Positions 31,928 to 41,100 of a DNA stretch of 64,000 nucleotides are shown here, one piece after another. Numbering within the stretch: position 1 is the first letter of the stretch; every line of letters begins with the position of its first letter. The notes beneath the pieces are model-generated. The model was not told the DNA's origin, searched no databases, and saw nothing but the letters and a program-made list of their open reading frames with translations. The position numbers were made by a program, and so were the translations under genes. This DNA is from Phytophthora colocasiae (Eukaryota; Oomycota; Peronosporomycetes; Peronosporales; Peronosporaceae), in contig JAGKQI010000045.1 in assembly GCA_018806915.1 (NCBI GenBank), positions 1,178,001-1,242,000 of the forward strand, given 5' to 3'.

Positions 31928-32863
31928 TCAGTCTCTCTTCGGCTCGAGACGCTTCACCAGACTCGCGATCAACTTGGCCTGCTCCTCGCGGTCCTTCTGT
32001 CTTTCCTCTCGCTCGAACTCCATCTCCAGCTGTCGTCTCTTAGTGCGCTGGATCTCGATTTGAAGTTCGAGTCCGCGTTGTTTCGTCTTCTCTTCCTCTT
32101 CACGGAGTCTGGCCTCGTTCATCTTCTCCAGTTCCAAAACACGAACCTCGCTTGGTCGTGCAGCGAACGCATGCTGCATCTTCATCAACTCAGCCATAGC
32201 TAGCTGCGCTGTGACCAGGTCTCCCGCCACAGGTTGTGGTACTGGTTCGGGTTCTTCCACCTGCTCTGTTCTCTGTAGAATTCGTGGGGCCCGTGAAGAC
32301 GGAGCAACAAGATTGTCAGCAGCATTTAAAGCCTCAAGCTGAGCTTGCTCAATTCGTGGCAGCACAAACACTTCACGTCTCTCAGGTTCAACTTCAACGT
32401 TATCCGAGCTTGCTCGACGTTTTCCCAGTCTAGAACTGGTTCGCGGCTCAGCAGCCTTTCCGTCCTCTTCTTCATCTCCTGGGAGTCTGGCATTGCCCTT
32501 AGGACGGATATCGATCTCTTTAACCACTTCCGTCATCATTGTGCGGTACGGACTTTCAGCTTCCTCCGACCCTTCGACACGTGCCGTTTCTATCCATAGC
32601 CGGTGGCGATTCACTAGTGTATCAAAACGCGCCTTTGCCGTCGTGCCTCGAATCGGACGCATGTGGAAGTCCGGGTGCTGGTTCAGACGATCAGCCAAAG
32701 CGTCCCACGTCTCTCCGATGGCGCCGTGTCGTGCTTTGTACGGCGCGTCCAGACTCACCTGCTGTACGAGCAGATAATCCTCATCGCGACCGAAGCGTTG
32801 CCGCGTTTTGCCGTCGGCGGGACTGCCCTCGCCTCCATCTTCCCGTCGGACTCCTCGAGGCAT
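31928..32863 (-). CDS. Myb/SANT-like DNA-binding protein with C-terminal coiled coil
   Basis: The 311-aa intact ORF has a Myb/SANT-like (trihelix-like) domain at about residues 22-92, with FGRDEDYLLVQQV, WDALADRLNQ and TAKARFDTLVNRHR. A proline-rich linker with basic LGKRRA follows. Residues about 235-305 form a charged coiled coil (repeated E/R/K heptads such as REEEEKTKQRGLELQIEIQR). Such proteins are common in oomycetes; some are host regulators and others are the second protein of PIF/Harbinger elements. No Harbinger transposase or TIR is visible here, so a host nuclear protein is favoured. It lies in the palindrome spacer, divergent from the SDR gene (100 bp between ATGs). Confidence 0.8.
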   Translation of the reverse strand: MPRGVRREDGGEGSPADGKTRQRFGRDEDYLLVQQVSLDAPYKARHGAIGETWDALADRLNQHPDFHMRPIRGTTAKARFDTLVNRHRLWIETARVEGSEEAESPYRTMMTEVVKEIDIRPKGNARLPGDEEEDGKAAEPRTSSRLGKRRASSDNVEVEPERREVFVLPRIEQAQLEALNAADNLVAPSSRAPRILQRTEQVEEPEPVPQPVAGDLVTAQLAMAELMKMQHAFAARPSEVRVLELEKMNEARLREEEEKTKQRGLELQIEIQRTKRRQLEMEFEREERQKDREEQAKLIASLVKRLEPKRD

Positions 32864-32963
32864 ATCTCTTTTTGAGTTCGAAAATTTATTACTACAGTAA
32901 GTTGGTGTCAGAGTGTAAAAATTGGCTGCACCTTAATTTTGTGATCAAGTCTTGGGACTAAAA

Positions 32964-33878
32964 ATGAAAAGCGCCGTGCTGATCACGGGTGCGTCGAGGG
33001 GCTTCGGCCGTTGCCTCACTCTCGACTTCGTGCGGCAATTGGAGACCCAAAACGTTGACTTGGTACGTTATCTCCATACTGTGTAGCGATATCGAGTGTC
33101 TAACGTAACGTTGCAGCATTTGTGGGCTCGCAGTGGATCCGATCTGAAAGAGACTGAGCGATTGGCACGTGCAGAATGGGAAGCGAAGGCGGCGACGGGG
33201 GAACTTAACTGCTTTTTGCAAACAGTGGATCTGGCCAATTCTGTGGACTACACAGCTAAATTGGACCGAGTGCTGTTGCAACTTGAAGCGCAGAGTTACG
33301 ACCGAGTGTTCTTGGTGCACAATGCGGGGTCATTGGGTCAGTTAGGTTTAGTGCAGGAGTGTGCGGAAATCCCGACGGAGCTGGCTCAGTATTGGGAGTT
33401 GAACGTCACGTCGGTTTTGTGGATGAACAAGCGCTTTCTGGATGCTTTTGGAGCTTCGAGGGACGAGCTACTGGCTTCTGTTGCAACGGAGAAACAACAA
33501 CAGACTCAGCTCGTGATTGTCAATGTCACGTCGCTCTGTGGCATTGAGCCGTTCAAGACGCACATGATGTATTGCACTGGCAAGGCTGCACGTGAGATGC
33601 ACCATCGGGTAATCGCAACGGAGCAGGCGGCGTCGGGTAAGGTGCGAGTGCTCCAGTACTCGCCTGGACCCATGGATACGGACATGCAGAAGACGATCCG
33701 AGAATCTCCTCGTGTGGATCCCGAGCTTCGAAAGCAATTTGAAGACATGAAAGCTCAAGGGACTCTCATTCCACCTGCTCAGTCCTCCGGGCGCGGTGTG
33801 AAGCTTGCCGTTAGCGGGGAGTACAAGACTGGAGCCCACGTCGACTACTACGACCTCGACCCGACAAGTAAGCAGTAA
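32964..33878 (+). CDS. Sepiapterin reductase-like short-chain dehydrogenase
   Basis: There are two exons: 32964-33062 and 33117-33878, with intron GTACGT to TTGCAG between them in phase 0. The product is 286 aa. Exon 1 supplies the cofactor motif VLITGASRGFG. Exon 2 has LVHNAGSLG (NAG motif), WELNVTSVLWMN, a catalytic Ser in VNVTSLCG and the YCTGK (Y-x3-K) catalytic pair, then QYSPGPMDTDM. The overall pattern matches sepiapterin reductase, an NADPH-dependent cytosolic enzyme reducing carbonyls of pterins; substrate is inferred from family resemblance only. Without exon 1 the Rossmann motif would be lost, which supports the splice. Confidence 0.88.
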
Positions 33879-34070
33879 GTTGCTTTACTAATTGTTTCTG
33901 GCAGTGGAAGTCAAGTGCAATGCATCAAACTTCAACAAACTCATGAAATATGCTTCCTGAACGCCGTTCGTAAAGCCAGTATAGACGAAGAGCAGCTTGC
34001 AAACTAATGCGGATGAATCTTACTCGGCCAAGTGCCAGATAAATACTTTAAGTTGATGAGCTTTATCTAC

Positions 34071-36141
34071 ACTGTACACGCTTGCAAGTCGCGTCTTCTG
34101 TAACCCGCAGGCATCAAATAACTAAAATAATACTTCTAAGTACTCATGAGCAAACCTTTCCCTCACTGAAAAACATTCACTCGCCCTTGCTCAGCGAAGC
34201 GTGATCCACGCAGTAGTACCTGTACTTCTGGTATGAACGACGGCTGCAGCCCTCCAACTTGCACCGGTTGCCCCCACCGTGTGCCCAACACAGACCACCC
34301 TGCGTAGACACCTTCTCGCACCCAGGGATCTCGCAGATGCGACCGCCACCGTGAGACCAGCAGTGGCCGTACCGCTTCGCCTTCCGTGTGCACCCCTCCG
34401 TCGCACACGTCTTGAAGCCGCCGTGCTGGAAACACTTCTTGTACAGCTTGGCGCGGTTCGGGCAACCGGCAATCGAGCACCGCGAACCTCCACCGTGACG
34501 CACGCAACAACCGCGGGACACGGCGATGTTCGTGCACCCGTCCACTTGGCATGGCGGCGTGCGGTTCTTGCGGACGCGCTTACGGGCCGTCCGGGTCTTC
34601 GTGGTCTTGGTTTTAGAGGAGACGCGCTTCGTAGACGGAGTGTCAGTTGTCTGCTGCTCGCCAGTTGAAGCTGCCGTTGTTGCTGCCGTAGTCGTAAGCT
34701 CCGAAGTCGTATGCGCTACGGCTTGTTCCTCCTCGTCGTCGCTGCAGTTCGATTCGGCGCCGCTACTGCCGCTGTAGCTGCTGCTGCCACTGCTGGCCTC
34801 GCACAGCGCAGCCAGAGACAACGCAGGCACCAGCGGCTTCTTCATGATGGTGTCACCGCAGCAACCACCGCTCAACTTCTCGAGTGGCGCGATGCGCGAG
34901 CCCAACAGCAGCAGCGACGACGTGGCCGACGCATCCGGACTCTGCGCCATGGCAGCCAGTCGGGCGAGCATGGCTGACGGCGGTGGAGACATGGGAGGCA
35001 ACACCTGCACACGCAGTTCTTCGGACGTCGTGTGCATCGGCTGAGGGTTCAGTAGGAACGAGATGTCCGACTTGCCCTGCATCGTGTGTTGGCTCTATCA
35101 CTTGAAGTGTTGATGGAAGTGCGCGATGGATTCTGCAGTCGATCGTCCTGTGCTCGACGCGCGCAATTCAGTTGTGGTCATAGCGACGAAGACGCTGCAG
35201 CCGGCGCGAGGAATGACGGTGTGCAGCCCAGTTGAGGCCGAATCTATCATAGATAGACGGCCAGAGCGCGTCAACGACGTGGTCACTCACTTGTGGCACG
35301 AGTCTCCGCTTACCGTACCCTTACAAGGCGCGTGGCATTCTGGTGCTGGATTGGCTGAAATGGGAGGCGCGTGCCGGCACACGCTGACTACGCTGACTGG
35401 AGGCGTTTGACTTGTTGTTTGTATGCCTTCCGACGGTGCAGCCACGCGCCTGTTGAAAACTCCCGTCCATGAAGCCCCGCGATTGGCCAGCGCCGATTCG
35501 GGTGGTGCGATGGGATCCCACTCGATCGCGTATCTTTTCGGAGCGTCGACGACAACAGCTGGCGAACGCATACAAAGCGGCAGTGAAATCGTTGCGGTGG
35601 TGGCACCCGCCTCGACTATTATCAGGCTGCTGCAGCTTGAGCGGCCGTTAAGCAGCACGCATGCCGCCAATCACAGACTTCTGGTGGTGCATGGCACGCG
35701 TCGGTCAGTCTACATGTAGCCCTAGACTACTTTAATACATGTAGCGGCAGGCGAGACAACCGACAGGCAAGGGATCCGCTGGCGCCGTCGGCCATTTCGT
35801 CTGGATGGCGGCTTCACGGCACGCGGCAATTCCCACCATCGATTCAGCCTCTCAAAGCTGATGCGTTGAAGTTTGAGCGCTGCAATGCGCCAGCACGCAG
35901 TCACTACAGACTGTAGACTACTGCAGTCTACAGTAGTGACTACTGGCTGCATGGGCGGACCGCGGGAGCAGAATTGTCGGCGCGTGCACTGCGCACGGCG
36001 GTTTGACACGTGGTGTGATGCCATCGTCGCATCGACCGCACGCCAGCTGACCAAATATTGTACTACAGCATAGCTTGTTAATGAAGGAAGGTGGCGGCAT
36101 TTAACGCAGGAGAGTTTAACTGCACTGTCAGCCTGACAGTG
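34071..36141. repeat. Right arm of the ~2.1-kb inverted duplication
   Basis: Inverted near-identical copy of 29560-31640. The inner breakpoints fall within GCGTGTACAGT (31630-31640 and 34071-34081). The spacer is about 2.43 kb. The outer-edge palindrome CACTGTCAGCCTGACAGTG is at 36123-36141. Beyond it, homology to the left side continues at lower identity to about 36.63 kb. Confidence 0.92.
34177..35082 (-). CDS. WRKY19-like zinc-finger protein, member 7 (palindrome right copy)
   Basis: The 301-aa product is identical to member 6 and is read towards the palindrome centre from the other side. Features are the same: MQGKSDISFLLNPQP start, acidic Ser/Thr-rich middle, basic KTKTTKTRTARKRVRKNR stretch and five Cys/His finger repeats. 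Both copies keep about 1 kb of near-identical upstream sequence, so they probably share promoter activity. Convergent transcripts from the two arms would be complementary and could give double-stranded RNA if either ran through the spacer. Confidence 0.9.
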   Translation of the reverse strand: MQGKSDISFLLNPQPMHTTSEELRVQVLPPMSPPPSAMLARLAAMAQSPDASATSSLLLLGSRIAPLEKLSGGCCGDTIMKKPLVPALSLAALCEASSGSSSYSGSSGAESNCSDDEEEQAVAHTTSELTTTAATTAASTGEQQTTDTPSTKRVSSKTKTTKTRTARKRVRKNRTPPCQVDGCTNIAVSRGCCVRHGGGSRCSIAGCPNRAKLYKKCFQHGGFKTCATEGCTRKAKRYGHCWSHGGGRICEIPGCEKVSTQGGLCWAHGGGNRCKLEGCSRRSYQKYRYYCVDHASLSKGE

Positions 36142-36491
36142 TTAGGTCCAACGAGCAACGGCGAGAGCTACGTTGGTAGCGCTAGGTTGTTTAGCTGGGT
36201 AGCAATGCTTCGTGGCTAATGCACTTTTGCTGGAGACTTGTCATAAACACTGGCACTTGTTTTTCCTCGCACGCTGCTGTATTCGAAGCGGTGGTCTTAG
36301 TGCCACCGGCTGTAGCCGCTAAATGTAGTCGACTGAAAACGTACGTTAGGGCGTGCAATATATTGTATCTGCCAATCATAAGGTATGTGTATACGTACTA
36401 TGTATACATCCGGTAAACACGTCTTATTTTCAAGTCATAACGAAAATCATAACGTATGCCCTCGATCATTCCCCGTTGATACGCTTCCAAA

Positions 36492-37904
36492 ATGCTGCGC
36501 CGCAGTCTCCATGGAGCGGTCGCCGCTGGACGCCAAGCCTCGCAGCTATACTGCACCCCACAACTCACGCCTCCACGTGTTGGCTCTTCGTCGGGACCTT
36601 TAGCACTGAATCGCTTCTTCTCGCAGGTTTCGACTGCGGAACCGTATGAAGCAATCAAAAAGCATCCCAAAGCCAAACTTTACCCGTCTACGCGTAAATC
36701 TAAGGGAGACAAAAACCTCACGAAATTAACGGCGAATCCAGAAAATGTCGACGTGGCTTTGGGCATCTTTGCTGACACGCGTAGTGTCAATGGTTCAGGT
36801 TTGTCCAAGGACGTGGCAACGAATCTGGTGACCATTTTCGTGGACAACAAGAAGGTGGATGAAGCGCTGCAGGTGCTGGAGCTTTGCACCAAGAAGAATA
36901 TTTTTGAGAACGATGGACGACCGTACGAGCTGGTTATGACGGCCACCTACGCGAAGAAGCAGTTCGACGCCGCACTGAAGGTCATTGACCTTGCACTCAC
37001 GGTGAACGTGACCCCAAGTAACCTGATGTACACGACAGCGTTGCTATCAGCCCATCGATCTGGGAAGGATGACCTTGTGCCGAAGATCTTGGAGCAGATG
37101 CTGAAAAATGCCGAACCGAACGCGTCGCAAGCCTTTCAAATCGCGCTGAAGGCAGCAGCGAAGTCCCAACAGCAGGAGCTCGTGGCTTTGCTGGTGGAAT
37201 GCTCTAAAACACTCGGTGTGGCGCTCACCAGTGAGTACTACCATTCTGTGCTGAAGAGCTACGCTGCAGCAGGGGATTTCCAGGCAGCTCTTGGCATTCG
37301 TGACGCGTTGAAGAAGGATGAAATTGACCTGACCGAGGACGGGATGTACTGGTTGGTACACAGTGCATGCAAGGCTGATCAATGGGGCCTTGTGAAAGAG
37401 CTTTTAGCTGAAGAGGGAGGTGTCGCTACTGTGAACTCCTATAATGCAGCAATTGCTGCGTATGGAAACCACAACCGTTGGAGCGAAGTGGTGGATGTGT
37501 ACGAAATTATGCCGGAGAACCTCCGCTCAGAACTGAAGGGATGGCATTTAGGTGCTGTAGTCATGGGGCATGCCAGCATGGAAAGGAAGGAGCTTAAGCT
37601 CCGAGCTTTGGAAATCTTCGGCGCGCACAAAGATCGTGCCAATGGCTTCGCGTACACTGGTGCAATCACAGCGCAGGTGGAGACGGAGCAATTTGCTGCA
37701 GCACTGGCACTCTCCGAGGAAATGAAGGTGAAGGAGATCCAGTGGGGTAAGACGGTTTACCAGGCTGTTGCCTTGGCCCTTATTCGTCAGGGAACAACTG
37801 AAGAGGCCTTGCAACTGCTGGAGAATCGAGTTCGAAAGATGGGGGCCAACCTGGAGGGTTACGAGGACATCATCCAGTTCTACACTTCGACAAAGGAGGC
37901 TTAA
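36492..37904 (+). CDS. PPR-like mitochondrial protein
   Basis: The 470-aa intact ORF begins MLRRSLHGAVAAGRQASQ, an amphipathic basic N-terminus lacking acidic residues, as in mitochondrial targeting peptides. The rest is alpha-helical with degenerate helical-hairpin repeats of roughly 35 residues, for example KKVDEALQVLELC, KQFDAALKVIDLAL, YYHSVLKSYAAAGDFQAAL, SYNAAIAAYGNHNRWSEVV, AFAYTGAITAQVE-like and TTEEALQLLENRV segments. This is the PPR/TPR-like fold; PPR proteins bind organelle RNA. Repeats are weak, so the exact subclass is uncertain. The upstream region and first codons were copied, inverted, to 28.99-29.12 kb. Confidence 0.8.
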   Translation: MLRRSLHGAVAAGRQASQLYCTPQLTPPRVGSSSGPLALNRFFSQVSTAEPYEAIKKHPKAKLYPSTRKSKGDKNLTKLTANPENVDVALGIFADTRSVNGSGLSKDVATNLVTIFVDNKKVDEALQVLELCTKKNIFENDGRPYELVMTATYAKKQFDAALKVIDLALTVNVTPSNLMYTTALLSAHRSGKDDLVPKILEQMLKNAEPNASQAFQIALKAAAKSQQQELVALLVECSKTLGVALTSEYYHSVLKSYAAAGDFQAALGIRDALKKDEIDLTEDGMYWLVHSACKADQWGLVKELLAEEGGVATVNSYNAAIAAYGNHNRWSEVVDVYEIMPENLRSELKGWHLGAVVMGHASMERKELKLRALEIFGAHKDRANGFAYTGAITAQVETEQFAAALALSEEMKVKEIQWGKTVYQAVALALIRQGTTEEALQLLENRVRKMGANLEGYEDIIQFYTSTKEA

Positions 37905-37910
37905 ATTTTT

Positions 37911-37963
37911 CGACAGTGCAGCAACCGTTACGTTCGATCATGCTCTGCAAGTACTGCAAGCTT
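37911..37963 (+). repeat. 53-bp segment shared, inverted, with 52195-52247
   Basis: The sequence around GCAACCGTTACGTTCGATCA to CTGCAAGTACTGCAAGCTT matches the reverse complement of 52195-52247 with about two mismatches and one small indel. The two copies bracket the dynein and PDZ-like genes. Confidence 0.78.
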
Positions 37964-37965
37964 CG

Positions 37966-38034
37966 AGTACTCGATCAGGTGTAATTCGAGTACTCGATCA
38001 GGTGTAATCTCACAGATTTTCTCCAAAGGAGGCA
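37966..38034 (+). repeat. Fragment copied from the dynein gene plus a 23-bp tandem repeat
   Basis: ACTCGATCAGGTGTAAT occurs at 37969-37985 and again at 37992-38008. The second copy continues as CTCACAGATTTTCTCCAAAG, matching dynein coding sequence at about 39706-39750 except for three missing bases. It lies in the 210-bp gap between the PPR-like and dynein genes. Confidence 0.8.
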
Positions 38035-38116
38035 ACGTGCTTCAAGTTGAAGTTATACAGAGTGATTGTCGAGAGTGATGATCCAACTTCAACTTAGATT
38101 TACGAGCTAACTTATG

Positions 38117-41100
38117 TTACGTGTCGAGTTGAGTGAGTAAAGCAACGCCACGTCGAATCCAATGCTTTTGTCGATGCTGTTCACTCATAGGCAGTCGAAC
38201 GGACATGACGAAGTTCGTCGAGTGACCAGTGGTCGACAACGTGCCCTGCCGCTTGGACGTCTTGTACACGGGGCAGAGGTACACGTGCGCTGTGCCCTTG
38301 GGGTCTGTGTCTTCAATAGCTTCGATCTGGTCTCGAGCTTTAGGGAGCAAATGCAGCACTGGCAACGGCACGTACAGCTCTCGAGGGTTCGATTCAGCCA
38401 GTGTGTGCGCTATTGCGTCCCAGCGTGCACCTTCCAGGAACAAGCCGTCCACGTACGCGCCGTCTTCAGCCGGTAGCGTTAATTCCGACGATGTCTGTGC
38501 AAGGACGACCATATCGTAGCCCACTTGGTCAATCGGGAGCTTGTGTTTCCGCGCGTAGTTCTGCTGCGTGCCGGTGATGAAGGCCTGCGTGAAGAAGAAG
38601 CCCGAGATCCAGTACACGGGCGGCGCGGTGCCACGGTTTAACCAGTTCTGTAGGAATGCCAGTCGAGCTAGAAAGTCCGTCACCCAACTACCCAGTGGCT
38701 TCAGGGATGGGTACGCTACAGCTGACCACCGCGCAGGCACGTGGCCATTCACCATACTGTTCCCCATTGCTTCCAGCTCAGCAGACATGACGACAAGCCC
38801 CTTAATCGCCTTCTGGATCTCTACGAGGGAGATCTGGAGTAGATTCAGCAACCGGTTAAACCGCCCGAGCTCTTGCGTCAATACCGTGTTCATGGACTCG
38901 GAATAGCACACAGGGAATGCCAGTTCAGCCTTCTCAATGTCAAAGAGCGGAGGCAATTTGGCTGCTATATCCCGCGCAGTTTCGTCCAGAACTTCGTCCC
39001 ACGACTTGGCTGCTCCACCTCCAGATGCTCCTCTGGGCTGTAAAGACAAAGCGGATTCCAGTAGCAAGTTGGTCTCTGCGATAGCTGTTGAGATGTTGGC
39101 GTTGTCGTGCAGACCGAAGACTTCCGGACCTTCGTTCATCGGTAACTGGTCGATATAGTTTAAAAACACAGAGAGCGAAGTATCCGCTGATGGAGCGTAG
39201 TACAGACCCGAAGGGGAGAACGTGTAGCTCTCCGAGAGAATGTCCCGCGTGTAAAAATCCGATAAAATCGTGATAAGACAGCGTCGATCCTTATCGTCCG
39301 TCACACGCCCTCCGTAGTTGCATTCTCCAGCTAAATAGGCCAAAGCAGCGTAAGGAATAGGATCCGTAGGCTGTAGATCATCCAGTGAAATCTTGAGTTG
39401 GTCCTTGGAAATGGCCAGGTCTGAGGACGAGAAGACGTAGCTGATGTTCCATCCTAACGGTCCGAACTTGGTCCGTTCCCGTACTACAGCGTGGAAGAAG
39501 CAGAGACCGAACAGAAGCTTCTTGAACTCTTTCGGTCGCTTGCAAGACGCCACCCACTGCTCGTCAATCGTCAAGTACGAACCTTTCAAGTTCGCTCGCA
39601 TCCCTTTTGGAGGTTCATTGGTCATTTTTACGCCATGCTGTAGTATGTAGGACGGGAAGGCGCGCGTAGGTTCACTCGTAAGCCACAACCGGAAGCTCGC
39701 ATGGACTCGATCAGGTGTAATCTCCTCACAGATTTTCTCCAAAGTAGGCAGCCAACTCACAGACAAGTGGCAGTTCTGTAAACAGACCCACGTTCCATTG
39801 TCAATGGCTTCAGCAATGGCATTTTCAGCCAAAGGACCTTGTCCTTGACCTAACGAAATCGCCACAAACTTCTTGTTGAAGCCTAATTCCGCTGCTAACT
39901 TGAGTAACTCGGACATTGGATCTGCACCAGGAGTTAACACGAAAATCAATGGTGTTGAGCAGTTGGAATCATCGAAACCTGCTTTCAAGTCGAACGGCTG
40001 TGGCTCTATGAACCGCTGACCCATTTCCGCAGCTACGAACGACATGACGGCTGGGATGACTTTATCCGGCCTTAAGCAGCGCAAAACGATAATCCGCTGG
40101 AAGGAATCCAGAGCTGCTACAACTGAAATTGTTGCTAATAGCTCGGCTGGGTCTGTGGAGTTATAAGCTGCCTCCCACAGCTCCAGTTCCGTCGCAAACG
40201 CGTCACTAAAACCGGTGAAAGATGGAAGAACATCCAGTCCAACGATATTAGCCCAAGTCTTGTCGTTCAGCCAGGTTTCCGAGCCTAAAGGCTTGGGTTT
40301 CTGTAAATCCATCTGCGTATTCCCCGTGAAGAAATATCGTAATTCTCCACTATCAATTGTTCCGTTACCCACGAGGATTTTAATCGCTAGTAAGAAGGCA
40401 AACAACAGTTTATCCTTCTCGAAAAGCGAACGACATACATTCTGGTACAGAATAAACGTGAAAGCGTCGTTCAGATTATCCAGACGAGTAGCAAGCACTG
40501 AAGAGCTCTCAGCACGGCTGATAGAGAACACGAAGAGGTTAATGAACCATTCCAGCGCGTATTGATACATGGGGTCAATCACAGTGAGGTCCGCGATACA
40601 GAAGAAAAGCTGTGACGCACGGAAAGCCACCGGTAAATAACCTTGACGCTTCTCAGCGATCATTTGTTGGGTCACAGCAGCTTCTCGAACCTTCTCTTCG
40701 ATCTTGTTAGCAGTGATTTTCGAGGCTCCAAGCGTTTCAATGAGTCGTTCATCATCCAGAATATTACCTTTAGCGGTCTGAAGCAGATACAAAATCTGGT
40801 CTTCGATCTCTTTCAACGTCTTCTTGTTGGCTGCGTCTTCGAGCACCAATTTCTCTCGTTGCTGCTCCAGTACCGGCTCTTCTTTCGCGACGACGATACC
40901 CAACATTTGATCCTGTAGACCTTCCTCTGTGGCCATAAAGTTGAGTAAATTCACTTTTACGCAAGTCTCCGGCGGGTAATGAGGGTTTCGAAGCTTTGTG
41001 GTCATATAAAGACGGAAATTGGCGTCATACTCCACTGTGTTATCTCCCAAACGTATCGTTGCAATTCCTCCAGTTTTAACCACTTGTTTCAGTAAAATCG

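Noticed and set aside
40770..40964. Small ORFs inside the dynein gene on both strands
   Set aside because: The dynein frame is continuous and conserved through the whole interval, and none of the alternatives has a recognisable motif.
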